64,000 nt of DNA from a virus: positions 61,433-125,432 of the IMG/VR virus record IMGVR_UViG_3300036832_001166, one strand, 5' to 3'. Under the pieces are notes generated by a model that worked only from the letters and a program-made list of their open reading frames with translations, was not told the origin of the DNA and did no database searches. The first letter of the stretch is position 1. Every line of letters starts with the position of its first letter. The position numbers and the translations under genes were made by a program. Shown in pieces: positions 56,622 through 63,854 of the stretch.

Positions 56622-56812
56622 CCAACCACGCATGCCCGCACTGCAAAGACACCGGCATCGAACCCGGAACCATCGTCATCTCACCCGGGAAGGGATACGG
56701 CTTCAACTCGCTCGACCCCGACCCGCTGAACCGCGGCAGCTATGTGCCATGCAAACAGTGCGGCGGCGGCGTCAACGCCGACCAGACGATCCGCGAGCGA
56801 AACGCCGAATGA
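56618..56812 (+). CDS. Small zinc-ribbon protein
   Basis: 64 residues. HACPHCKDTGIEPGTIVISP and PCKQCGGGVNADQ: two CxxC pairs, a compact zinc ribbon with DnaJ-like spacing. Likely nucleic-acid or protein binding. Confidence 0.68.
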   Translation: MTNHACPHCKDTGIEPGTIVISPGKGYGFNSLDPDPLNRGSYVPCKQCGGGVNADQTIRERNAE

Positions 56813-57243
56813 GCCGAACCCCCGACAGCCCGCGCTGGTGCGACAAATGCCAAGCATGGGGCGACCATCACACCGACCGTCACCCCGACGCGCGGCAAGC
56901 CATGACCGTCGCCGTCCGCATCGAACAGCACCCGCGCGTCACCGTCGCCGTCCGCATCGACCCGCGCCTGGTAGACCGCGCCAACGCCTACGGTGCCGAG
57001 CACGGACTGAAGCTCCGCCAAGTCATCGAACTCGCCCTGGCCGAAAAGTTCGCTGTTCCGCCCGCGCTCGAAGGCCACGAGATCGGCCTGACCCTCTGCC
57101 CCGCTTGTGAGCAGGCGATCATCGCCCAAGGCCGCTGCGAAGCGTGCAACTGGCACGTCTATCCGCGCCCGTGGAAGCCGAAACGCGGCACGCGCGCGCG
57201 ACAAAGCATGAGCACACAACAAAAGGCCAGCAAACTGCGATGA
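56809..57243 (+). CDS. RHH-like zinc protein with internal duplication
   Basis: 144 residues. N-terminal CDKCQAWGDHH; the segment TVAVRIEQHPRV is immediately repeated as TVAVRIDPRLVD, a local duplication. VDRANAYGAEHGLKLRQVIE resembles a ribbon-helix-helix DNA-binding region. C-terminal CPACEQ and CEACNWHVY give a zinc ribbon, and a basic tail follows. Possible regulator. Confidence 0.65.
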   Translation: MSRTPDSPRWCDKCQAWGDHHTDRHPDARQAMTVAVRIEQHPRVTVAVRIDPRLVDRANAYGAEHGLKLRQVIELALAEKFAVPPALEGHEIGLTLCPACEQAIIAQGRCEACNWHVYPRPWKPKRGTRARQSMSTQQKASKLR

Positions 57244-57437
57244 GCACCCTCGTCATAGCACTCATCTGGAGCCTAGCCTTCCTCGCTGTGATCATGCTCG
57301 TCCGCCGCATCCGCCGCAACAAACGCCGCCGCCCCGTCTGCATCACCGAATGGCAAGCCCGCCAAAACGCCGCGCCGCTCACCAACGCGTTCATCGCCCG
57401 CCACACCCGCACCGACTACCCGCCACCCGAACCATGA
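57240..57437 (+). CDS. Single-pass membrane protein
   Basis: 65 residues. TLVIALIWSLAFLAVIMLV is a transmembrane helix followed by RRIRRNKRRRP (positive-inside anchor). Cytoplasmic tail contains CITEWQARQ. Possibly superinfection exclusion or lysis accessory. Confidence 0.66.
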   Translation: MSTLVIALIWSLAFLAVIMLVRRIRRNKRRRPVCITEWQARQNAAPLTNAFIARHTRTDYPPPEP

Positions 57438-57688
57438 TGACCCCCGCCGCCCGCAAGAAACCCGCCAAGACCGAACCCGCCAAACCCCAACCACCACGCC
57501 CCGACAGCACCGACAACTACCCCGGCGCGCCCACCAACCCCACCGCCCGCCTCGCCTACATCCGCCGCCGCAACGCGCTCATCCAAGGCGTCGACCCCGA
57601 CACCTACATGGACCTCATCCAAGACCAAGACCGACGCCGCGCCACCATCGCCCAACGAGACCCGACCGGAGCCCGCAACCACACATGA
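57434..57688 (+). CDS. Pro/Lys-rich small protein
   Basis: 84 residues (ATGATG). Disordered N-terminal half (PAARKKPAKTEPAKPQPP), then TARLAYIRRRNALIQGVD and a charged end. Unknown. Confidence 0.6.
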   Translation: MMTPAARKKPAKTEPAKPQPPRPDSTDNYPGAPTNPTARLAYIRRRNALIQGVDPDTYMDLIQDQDRRRATIAQRDPTGARNHT

Positions 57689-57948
57689 CCCCACCGTTCA
57701 AAGTCATCTGCACCGTCAGCATCGCCTTCGACACCCCGAGCTACCAGAACGCAGGCGAGAAGCTCGACCAGATCGACCGCAAGCTCACCAAGATCCTCGA
57801 CGGCCACGGCCACCACGAGATCACCAGCTTCCAGACCCGCCCATGCAACGCCGTCAAGTTCGACCGCTACGTCAACGACAGCCAGGAGGCGATGGCCATG
57901 CCCGAGCCCGAGCCGATGACGTCCCTGGCCGAGCCCTACCCCCGATGA
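57685..57948 (+). CDS. Small hypothetical protein
   Basis: 87 residues. VICTVSIAFDTPSYQNAGEK, LTKILDGHGHHEITSFQT. alpha/beta pattern. Unknown. Confidence 0.62.
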   Translation: MTPPFKVICTVSIAFDTPSYQNAGEKLDQIDRKLTKILDGHGHHEITSFQTRPCNAVKFDRYVNDSQEAMAMPEPEPMTSLAEPYPR

Positions 57949-58406
57949 GCCACCCCAACGACCCGATCCACCGGCTGATCGGCAACAACAGCGCGCAGGA
58001 CTGGGCCCGAGCGTTCATCGACATGCTCACCGAACAGGAAGGCGAAGGCGCGCAGCTCCCCGTCGACGAAGGCACCATGATCGGCTGGTTCGCGAACGCG
58101 ATCATGACCGGCTACGACGCAGGCGCCGAACACGAACGCAAACGCCCGATCGACGACAAGATCCGCGAGATCGCGTTCATGGCTGCAGGCGCCGCCACCG
58201 TCCCGTTCATGGAAGACCACCCCCACGACGTCATGCCCTCCCAACGCGTCAGCGAAGGCGTCGACCGAGTCCTCGCCGAGTTCGGGATCGCACCCGACCC
58301 GCCCGAAGTCATACCCCCACCCGCCGAACCGCTCGCCCGCGCCGTGCATGATGAGATGGCGCCACCCGACCCCAAGCACTCCGCCTACCACAACCCCGCC
58401 GCATGA
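57945..58406 (+). CDS. Hypothetical protein
   Basis: 153 residues. NSAQDWARAFIDMLTEQEGE, MIGWFANAIMTGYDAGAEHE, then an acidic Pro-rich tail. Helical; similar proteins in neighbouring cassettes not obvious. Unknown. Confidence 0.63.
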   Translation: MSHPNDPIHRLIGNNSAQDWARAFIDMLTEQEGEGAQLPVDEGTMIGWFANAIMTGYDAGAEHERKRPIDDKIREIAFMAAGAATVPFMEDHPHDVMPSQRVSEGVDRVLAEFGIAPDPPEVIPPPAEPLARAVHDEMAPPDPKHSAYHNPAA

Positions 58407-58747
58407 CCGCCCTCCGCCACGGCGCCGTCGACCCGCACGAACACCGGTGGACCATCGCCGTCCACCTCGACGGCTGCCACTACTACACCAGCACCTACAC
58501 CTGCCCGTGCGGAGCCACCGCATCCAGCACCCGCGAACGCGACCCCACCGAAGACCCGTACTCGCTCGTCTGGATGGAACCGCCCGTCATCCGCGTCAAC
58601 CGCGACGAACGAGGCCGGTACTGCACGCCCCGCTGGGTTGAACGCCCGTGTGAACGTTGCCAGGCGTTGCAGAAAGGCGCCCAACCCAAGTTCGATCTTG
58701 TCATCACCGACAACCGCGGCAACGTGCTCAAGGAAGAGCGCCGGTGA
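58403..58747 (+). CDS. Zinc-site hypothetical protein
   Basis: 114 residues. HRWTIAVHLDGCHYYTSTYT, CPCGATAS, CTPRWVERPCERCQALQKG: four or more Cys in CxC and CxxC. Unknown, likely small metal-binding domain. Confidence 0.62.
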   Translation: MTALRHGAVDPHEHRWTIAVHLDGCHYYTSTYTCPCGATASSTRERDPTEDPYSLVWMEPPVIRVNRDERGRYCTPRWVERPCERCQALQKGAQPKFDLVITDNRGNVLKEERR

Positions 58748-58875
58748 CGCTCGCGATCATGGCCGTCTTCACCACCATCATCGCCACGCAATCGCTGATC
58801 ATCGCGCGCCGCCACCGCCGGATCCGCCGGACGCTCGACCACATCGACCACACCCTCGACCAGATCGAAGCATGA
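58744..58875 (+). CDS. Membrane micropeptide
   Basis: 43 residues, GTG start. LAIMAVFTTIIATQSLIIA is a membrane helix, then basic RRHRRIRR and an acidic amphipathic tail. Overlaps both neighbours. Confidence 0.6.
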   Translation: MTLAIMAVFTTIIATQSLIIARRHRRIRRTLDHIDHTLDQIEA

Positions 58876-59108
58876 CCACCAACCCGGTCACCCTGACCAT
58901 CGGCGAACCCGGCCACTCCGACCTCGTCCTCTACGAGCTGGAGCACGCCGCCCGCACGCTCGGCCTCACCACCCAAGACGCCGCCGTCTGGCTGATCGGC
59001 ATGGGGCTCGGCGTCGCGTACGAGACCGGCATGCTCACGCGTCTCAGCCCCTCCGGCGTCGGGCTCGACCCTGACTGGCGGCCACCCCGCGAACCGAACC
59101 GAGGCTGA
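58872..59108 (+). CDS. Small hypothetical protein
   Basis: 78 residues. YELEHAARTLGLTTQDAAVW, then LIGMGLGVAYETGML. Helical; unknown. Confidence 0.62.
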   Translation: MTTNPVTLTIGEPGHSDLVLYELEHAARTLGLTTQDAAVWLIGMGLGVAYETGMLTRLSPSGVGLDPDWRPPREPNRG

Positions 59109-59314
59109 TGACCATGACTGTGGGGCGCACAGGGGGTGCGGGCGGCGTCACCGAAGACGCCGCCCGCTACGACACCCGGCCGTGTGCTCCCAGCCGGGCA
59201 CCCGAAGTATCACCCCGCCCGAGCCGGTACCCGCAATGGAAGATCGACCTGTTCCGCGCCTGGCAGGCCGAACGCCAACGCAACTATCAGCGCATCCGAG
59301 ACCCGGGCGCATGA
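59108..59314 (+). CDS. Small basic hypothetical protein
   Basis: 68 residues in TGATG. Low-complexity N-terminus, C-terminal YPQWKIDLFRAWQAERQRNY helix. Weak coding evidence apart from overlap geometry. Confidence 0.48.
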   Translation: MTMTVGRTGGAGGVTEDAARYDTRPCAPSRAPEVSPRPSRYPQWKIDLFRAWQAERQRNYQRIRDPGA

Positions 59315-59526
59315 GCGCAGGCCGGATCTGCCCGTGCGGAGCCACGCTCCTGACCCGCGCCGAGTGTCTCGCCAGCGACGACGAACTTCTCCGGCACGTC
59401 GGCGAGGCGTACCTGGGTGACGAGGACGGCTTCTGCGTCGAGGAGGACGACGTTGTGCCGCTCGCATGGTCGTTCGGGACCGAGGCCGAGCGCCAGCAAC
59501 GGATGCGGCCAAGCGAGGGATTCTGA
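59311..59526 (+). CDS. Small acidic protein with CxC
   Basis: 71 residues. RICPCGATLLTRAECLASDD and FCVEEDDVVPLAWSFG. Unknown. Confidence 0.6.
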   Translation: MSAGRICPCGATLLTRAECLASDDELLRHVGEAYLGDEDGFCVEEDDVVPLAWSFGTEAERQQRMRPSEGF

Positions 59527-59655
59527 TTGCGCCACCTCCAGCGGCGCACATCCGAGTTCAACTCGACTCCGCTGGCGGCGCGCGTCATCGCGGTCCTGCT
59601 GGTGACCGCCGCGATTCTCGCCGTTGCTGTCGTCGTCATCACCGCCACTCGATGA
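59527..59655 (+). CDS. Membrane micropeptide with TTG start
   Basis: 42 residues, TTG directly after the previous stop and ATGA overlap with the next gene. LRHLQRRTSEFNSTPLAA then RVIAVLLVTAAILAVAVVVI, a single membrane helix. Confidence 0.5.
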   Translation: MRHLQRRTSEFNSTPLAARVIAVLLVTAAILAVAVVVITATR

Positions 59656-59882
59656 CCCCGCATCCACCGCCATCACCCGGACCGCCGCCGCCGCGCATGC
59701 CGCCCGGCGGACTGCCGAGGTCACCCGCGGAGGAGCGCGACAGGGCGTACCGCGACTGCGCGCTCGCCGCCGCTGACCTCGCCAATGCGCTCACCGACGT
59801 GCTCCGCGGCGAGCTGCCCGAAGCGATCGCCGAAGCGCTGCGAGTGTGGACGTCCAACCACGACCGACGAACGAATGGCTGA
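59652..59882 (+). CDS. Pro-rich small protein
   Basis: 76 residues. Pro-rich N-terminus (PHPPPSPGPPPPRMPPGG) then a helix ERDRAYRDCALAAADLANAL. Unknown. Confidence 0.58.
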   Translation: MTPHPPPSPGPPPPRMPPGGLPRSPAEERDRAYRDCALAAADLANALTDVLRGELPEAIAEALRVWTSNHDRRTNG

Positions 59883-60135
59883 CGCCTGCACCGCCTGCGG
59901 CTGCAGGCTCGTGTGGGCGCTCACCCCGACCGGCGCTCGCGCACCGATCGAACGCGACCCGAGCCCGGCCGGGAACGTGCTGATCCTCGACGTCTCCCAC
60001 ATCGGGCTGATGGCCGTCACGCTCAGTAAGGAAGGGCTGCAGCTCGTGCGCGACCACGGGCTCCCGCTCCGCCTCAATCACTTCGCTTCCTGCCCGGAGA
60101 AGGAGCAGTTCCGCCGCCAGAAAGCTCCGGCGTGA
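59875..60135 (+). CDS. Small zinc-site protein
   Basis: 86 residues. CTACGCRLVWALTPTGARAP, LDVSHIGLMAVTLSKEGLQL, HFASCPEKEQF: Cys/His ligands at both ends. Similar architecture to widespread small phage zinc proteins (CxxCxxx... HFxxCP). Confidence 0.65.
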   Translation: MADACTACGCRLVWALTPTGARAPIERDPSPAGNVLILDVSHIGLMAVTLSKEGLQLVRDHGLPLRLNHFASCPEKEQFRRQKAPA

Positions 60136-60215
60136 ACTGGCAGGGCTGGGCGTTCCTGGCGCTGCTGGCAGCGCTGCTGGGGCTCGGCTATTGGTACTGG
60201 TACAACAGCCGCTAG
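60132..60215 (+). CDS. 27-residue membrane micropeptide
   Basis: GTG in a GTGA overlap. NWQGWAFLALLAALLGLGYW then YWYNSR: one Trp/Tyr-capped membrane helix. The stop TAG is the first three bases of the next box promoter. Confidence 0.5.
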   Translation: MNWQGWAFLALLAALLGLGYWYWYNSR

Positions 60216-60235
60216 CGCGCATCTTGTGGTACCCT
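60213..60235 (+). promoter_or_regulatory. Box promoter
   Basis: TAGCGCGCATCTTGTGGTA with TACCCT (60230-60235), and leader of ~140 nt. Confidence 0.65.
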
Positions 60236-60243
60236 GAGCGGGA

Positions 60244-60353
60244 CCAGAGGCGGCGGCCGTTGTGGCGCGCGGACGGACCAGGACAGCTCGGCTGCCCCAC
60301 CGGCCGGGCTCGACCGTCCGCGACCCCCGCCGATCCCGCGGCCGCCGCTCTGG
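60244..60353 (+). other. Long structured leader
   Basis: CCAGAGGCGGCGGCCG (from 60244) can pair with CGCGGCCGCCGCTCTGG (ending 60353) around ~80 nt. The shared SD follows at 60359 and ATG at 60374. Longest leader of the cassette family. Confidence 0.55.
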
Positions 60354-60373
60354 CAATCGACCGAGGAGACCGC

Positions 60374-60595
60374 ATGACCGACCCGTTGAGCCGCGAGAAG
60401 CTGTACCTGTGGGCGCTGCTACGCATCGCCAGAGGCGACGCGACCGGCGACCCGGAGCTGGACGCGGCCGGGTTCAGCAAGCCGGTCACCGCTCCTGTAG
60501 CGCTGGCTGAGGCGGCGCTCCACGGCGAGGAGGAGATCGTCACCGAGACCTGTCCCGTAGGCCTTGACCGCGCGATGATCGTCTACTCGCCATGA
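60374..60595 (+). CDS. Small hypothetical protein
   Basis: 73 residues, SD ATCGACCGAGGAGACCGC. REKLYLWALLRIARGDATGD; VALAEAALHGEEEIVTETC. Unknown. Confidence 0.62.
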   Translation: MTDPLSREKLYLWALLRIARGDATGDPELDAAGFSKPVTAPVALAEAALHGEEEIVTETCPVGLDRAMIVYSP

Positions 60596-60795
60596 AGGGC
60601 TCACGGCTCGGCGCTCCGCAAGCCAGCCTCAAACGCGGGCAGCGCGTGACCGTTACTGCTGACTGCTACGTGCGGCTGCCGCGAGACAGCACCGGCACCG
60701 TGACCGACGCATGGCCGGGAGAGTCGATCGTCCGCTTCGACGTCGACGGCTCCCGGCGGCTGATCATCAACCGCAACCTGAGGCATGCGCGATGA
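60592..60795 (+). CDS. KOW/SH3-like small protein
   Basis: 67 residues. LKRGQRVTVTADCYVRLPRD, TGTVTDAWPGESIVRFDVDG: G-x-x-V-x-V pattern of a KOW/SH3 barrel. Possible RNA or polymerase contact. Confidence 0.64.
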   Translation: MKGSRLGAPQASLKRGQRVTVTADCYVRLPRDSTGTVTDAWPGESIVRFDVDGSRRLIINRNLRHAR

Positions 60796-61172
60796 CCGAC
60801 GAGCCGCTACTGCGCGAGGCGCTGGAGCGCATCGTGCGCGAGGACCACGAGGGTGGAGCGGGCTGGATGGCGGAGATCGCGCAGGCGGCGCTTGACGCAG
60901 GCGGACGCATGACCGACCGCGAGCAGATCGCCGCGATCCTCGACCGCGCGGGCGTCGTGTTCACCACCGACGAGGAGAGCGGCGAGGTGTCCTACGGCTA
61001 CGACAAGGCTCACGCCTACGCGTCGACGCTGACCGTGGAGGAGTCGCATCTCGACCGGACACGGCAGCCACTCCTCCGCGAGCACACGCGCAACATCGGC
61101 TACACCGGTTTCATGACGATCTTCTACTTCGACCCGGCCGGGATGCTCGTCTGCATGGGAGCGTGGGAGTGA
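60792..61172 (+). CDS. Hypothetical protein
   Basis: 126 residues. LREALERIVREDHEGGAGWM, IAAILDRAGVVFTTDEESGE, IGYTGFMTIFYFDPAGMLV. The second half resembles small phage alpha/beta proteins. Unknown. Confidence 0.64.
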   Translation: MTDEPLLREALERIVREDHEGGAGWMAEIAQAALDAGGRMTDREQIAAILDRAGVVFTTDEESGEVSYGYDKAHAYASTLTVEESHLDRTRQPLLREHTRNIGYTGFMTIFYFDPAGMLVCMGAWE

Positions 61173-61468
61173 CCGCCCGCGAGCTGATCGCACGGCTCCA
61201 ACAGGGGGATCTCGACGTGGCGGTGAACTTCGGCTACGAGGGCGTGTTCGAGGAGGTGGCCCGCGTCGAGCGGATCTCTGACACGAGCGCGTGGGCGGGC
61301 GAGATCCTGCTGCTGGGCGATGACGGGTCGGGGCTGACCGAACGGGAGCGCCTGGTGCTCGCCTGGAACAAGGGCCCGGAGGAGTGGTATGCCGAGTACG
61401 GCGGCCAGTACGGCGCGGAGCTGGTCGACGCCCAGCGCAAGCGCGCCGCTCACAAGGACGGCCCGTGA
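61169..61468 (+). CDS. Hypothetical protein
   Basis: 99 residues, GTG in GTGA overlap (chosen over an upstream GTG). TARELIARLQQGDLDVAVNF then GYEGVFEEVARVERISD, EEWYAEYGGQYGAELVDAQR. Unknown but well-formed. Confidence 0.63.
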   Translation: MTARELIARLQQGDLDVAVNFGYEGVFEEVARVERISDTSAWAGEILLLGDDGSGLTERERLVLAWNKGPEEWYAEYGGQYGAELVDAQRKRAAHKDGP

Positions 61469-61806
61469 GCCCGGTCCTGCCGGTCACCATCGGCACCGCC
61501 AGCGGCGACTGGGCGCCCCCGAAGCTGGTGGCGTTTGAGCTGACCGACAACCTGAACATCGTCAACGCCGACGAGATCCGCTGGACGATCCAGAAGGCGA
61601 CACGGATTCGCTACGCCGCCATCTTTGTCCGCGGCGGCTGGTACGTGGCGTGGTCCGTTGACGTGCCCGTCGGGCGCGGCCAGGATGTCGTGCTCGCCGC
61701 CCGGGAGATGAGCATCGACGTCGAGATGCCGCCGGAGCGCGTCTCGCCTCCCGAGCGGCCGTCCCTGAATCCGGGGCAGGAACAGCTCCAGCGGGGCGCG
61801 GCATGA
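61465..61806 (+). CDS. Hypothetical protein
   Basis: 113 residues, GTG start. VAFELTDNLNIVNADEIRWT, IQKATRIRYAAIFVRGGWYV, AREMSIDVEMPPERVSP. Beta-rich; unknown. Confidence 0.62.
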   Translation: MSPVLPVTIGTASGDWAPPKLVAFELTDNLNIVNADEIRWTIQKATRIRYAAIFVRGGWYVAWSVDVPVGRGQDVVLAAREMSIDVEMPPERVSPPERPSLNPGQEQLQRGAA

Positions 61807-62198
61807 TCGAGACCGTCATCCCCGTCATCGTCGCGACCGTCATCGGCTACCTGGCGGGCGTCCGCGCTGCCCGCCGCGCGATCCGCGACGCGTTCCGCCA
61901 GCTCGACGAGCATCAACGCGAACGCGCGCATGAGCGGATGCGTCCGTACCCGTTCACCGAGCCGCGGATCGTTGCTGCGCACGGCAACCCGTTCGCGCCG
62001 GTCGGGACGATCGCTGCGAAGGAGGTGATCGGCGACACCGCGCTGACCCTGCCCGTTGATGGGTCGTCGTTTGACCCGGACCGGTACCCCGACCTGGCTG
62101 TCGCGCTGGAGCCGCTCGGCCTGCCGCGCGGGCAGCTCCCGGATCTCCGCGGCCGCGCAGTCCGACCGATGAACAACCACGCGAGGAGACGGCGATGA
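61803..62198 (+). CDS. N-terminally anchored hypothetical protein
   Basis: 131 residues. ETVIPVIVATVIGYLAGVRA is a membrane anchor, then basic AARRAIRDAFRQLDEHQRER; soluble C-terminal domain with PFAPVGTIAAKEVIGDT. Unknown. Confidence 0.62.
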   Translation: MIETVIPVIVATVIGYLAGVRAARRAIRDAFRQLDEHQRERAHERMRPYPFTEPRIVAAHGNPFAPVGTIAAKEVIGDTALTLPVDGSSFDPDRYPDLAVALEPLGLPRGQLPDLRGRAVRPMNNHARRRR

Positions 62199-62509
62199 CC
62201 ACCGACGCTGAGAGCATCGACCCGGACGAGCACATCGACCCGGATGACCCGCGCTACGACGGCTTCCGGATCCGGGAGATCTGGGCCGCGACCGCGATCG
62301 CCCCGGATAACCAGGAGGCGATGCTGTGGGTCGACCACCACGACGCTGTCAAGCATCACGTCGCGGTCGGGCCCGCGTTCGCGGCGGATCGGCGGCGCCT
62401 GAATCATCTCCGCGCGTACGCGCAGGAGCAGGCGACCCTCCATGAGATCGAGGTGCGGATCCGGCATTTCGGGCCGCTGGCGGATGACGGTGAGGTGATC
62501 TCGCCGTGA
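62195..62509 (+). CDS. Acidic/His-rich hypothetical protein
   Basis: 104 residues. SIDPDEHIDPDDPRYDGFRI; WVDHHDAVKHHVAVGPAFA. His-rich centre could bind metal. Unknown. Confidence 0.6.
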   Translation: MTTDAESIDPDEHIDPDDPRYDGFRIREIWAATAIAPDNQEAMLWVDHHDAVKHHVAVGPAFAADRRRLNHLRAYAQEQATLHEIEVRIRHFGPLADDGEVISP

Positions 62510-62898
62510 CTGGCGGCGAGCTGCTGGAAAGCATCGACCAGGCCGTCCGGATGATCGTCGAGCTGGACATGCCCGACCTGCCTGAGGACACGCGCGAGAT
62601 GCTGATCGGGCACTTGACCGGCGCCGTGTTCGTGACCGTCGACCCGGACTTGAACAGCGGGCCGCGCCGCGATACCGAGCTGTGGCTGCAGAGCTTCAGC
62701 CCGAACATGCGCGCGTGGGTTCTCGCGAGCTTCCCGGATGAGCTGGTCGGCAGTCCGCTGCTGGCAGCGCTGATCGAGCGGGAGGGCGGCCGGATGCAGA
62801 CGCCGGAGGTGGCCGCGGCGATCATCGCGGCGATCCTGCAGGCGGACGCGGAGACGGGGGCGTCGCCGCTGCCCGGCGATCCCGACCAGCCGTTCTGA
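62506..62898 (+). CDS. Hypothetical helical protein
   Basis: 130 residues, GTG start. GGELLESIDQAVRMIVELDM, EDTREMLIGHLTGAVFVTVD, RMQTPEVAAAIIAAILQADA. Last gene before a noncoding gap. Unknown. Confidence 0.62.
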   Translation: MTGGELLESIDQAVRMIVELDMPDLPEDTREMLIGHLTGAVFVTVDPDLNSGPRRDTELWLQSFSPNMRAWVLASFPDELVGSPLLAALIEREGGRMQTPEVAAAIIAAILQADAETGASPLPGDPDQPF

Positions 62899-62920
62899 GG
62901 CCGCGTCGTTGGGGGGCTGA

Positions 62921-62996
62921 GAGGACTCCGCCGTGGGTCAGATGGGTGATTGTGACGAGGCACCCGTCTTTATTGTGGGCTCGCGGCGGGGTCCTC
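62921..62996 (+). ncRNA. Candidate structured RNA (nested stems)
   Basis: Outer 13-bp stem 62921-62933/62984-62996 (one T-G pair) encloses an inner 8-bp stem 62941-62948/62961-62968. No tRNA signature, no T-run. Could be a noncoding RNA or an mRNA 3' structure; strand unknown. Confidence 0.4.
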
Positions 62997-63171
62997 TGAG
63001 TCTCTCAAGGCTTGACGCTGGGTCTACGATTCGGCGCGAGATCGCCGCAAGGCTGGCGCGAGATCCCCGCCCGCAGCTCTGTTCGCTGGTACGAGGCCGG
63101 TTCATCTGAAGCGAAGGCCCTCCCACCCGCCGAGCGAAGGTCTCCCATCACGAATAGACCCCTCTCGCGGA

Positions 63172-63216
63172 TAGCGCATGACGTGTGCTAGACTGTGGGT
63201 GTGAGGCGATTGCCTC
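63172..63216 (+). promoter_or_regulatory. Box promoter with leader hairpin
   Basis: TAGCGCATGACGTGTGCTA, -10 TAGACT (63189-63194), hairpin GAGGC-GATT-GCCTC (63203-63216), then CCGACCGAGAGGAG. Confidence 0.8.
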
Positions 63217-63241
63217 GCGATTCCCGACCGAGAGGAGCGCT

Positions 63242-63325
63242 GTGCCACCGAGACCGACGTCGCCTGCGCCGTCCGGCAGCAACCAGCCGAACCCGCACAC
63301 GTGGGACGGGAGCTGGGCGCGATGA
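63242..63325 (+). CDS. 27-residue ORF after a box cassette
   Basis: GTG with GAGAGGAG SD. Encodes VPPRPTSPAPSGSNQPNPHT then WDGSWAR; Pro/Ser-rich. Its stop overlaps the next ATG, so it may act as a leader peptide that delivers ribosomes. Confidence 0.45.
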   Translation: MPPRPTSPAPSGSNQPNPHTWDGSWAR

Positions 63326-63561
63326 CGAGATACGAGCGGGTCACCTACCGGCCTGCGGGCGCGACGCGCTCACAGACGGTCATTCTCCGCGACGTGCGCG
63401 AGCTGGACGCGATCCCTGCGATCACCGGCATCGAGGTCGACCGCCACGGCGATGACGTCGCTCCGCGCGGCGTTGACGAGCGGCGGCACATCATCGCGAT
63501 GGAGCTGATCTCCCGGCGCCGAGAGCTGCGCTGGGACCTGCACTACGGGGTGCTGGCATGA
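63322..63561 (+). CDS. Small hypothetical protein
   Basis: 79 residues, ATGA overlap. YERVTYRPAGATRSQTVILR, DELDAIP-like turn (RELDAIPAITGIEVDR), then HIIAMELISRRRELRW. Unknown. Confidence 0.6.
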   Translation: MTRYERVTYRPAGATRSQTVILRDVRELDAIPAITGIEVDRHGDDVAPRGVDERRHIIAMELISRRRELRWDLHYGVLA

Positions 63562-63854
63562 CCCTGGAGACGATGACGTTCACGGCGTGGGAGCTGATCG
63601 GCTTCGACGGCACCACCGAGGTGATCGACCGGCTGTGGCTCCGCAACTCAAGCTACGCCGAGCCGGGCTACGAGGCCGAGGGCGCGAGCGTCCGGATCCG
63701 CGGCGGCCGCGCCTTGTATGAGGCGGTCGGCAACGACGGCGGCGAGCTGGTCCGGCTGACCAGACTGGCGATCGGCGGGCCGGAGGGCCTGCGCGTGGTC
63801 GTGCGCTACGTCGACCCGGACACTGAGCTTGAGGTGATCGTCGATGAGCATTGA
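63558..63854 (+). CDS. Small beta-rich hypothetical protein
   Basis: 98 residues. MTFTAWELIGFDGTTEVIDR, VRIRGGRALYEAVGNDGGEL, LRVVVRYVDPDTELEVIVDE. Unknown. Confidence 0.62.
   Translation: MTLETMTFTAWELIGFDGTTEVIDRLWLRNSSYAEPGYEAEGASVRIRGGRALYEAVGNDGGELVRLTRLAIGGPEGLRVVVRYVDPDTELEVIVDEH

Larger units (their letters stand above)
62899..63241. other. Noncoding region with structured RNA candidate and box promoter
   Basis: About 340 nt without a convincing gene. Contains the nested hairpin at 62921-62996, two direct copies of GGCGCGAGATC (~63034 and ~63055), and the box at 63172. Confidence 0.55.

Noticed and set aside
62921-62996. tRNA gene
   Set aside because: No four-arm fold, no TTCRA-type T-loop and no CCA/acceptor pairing.
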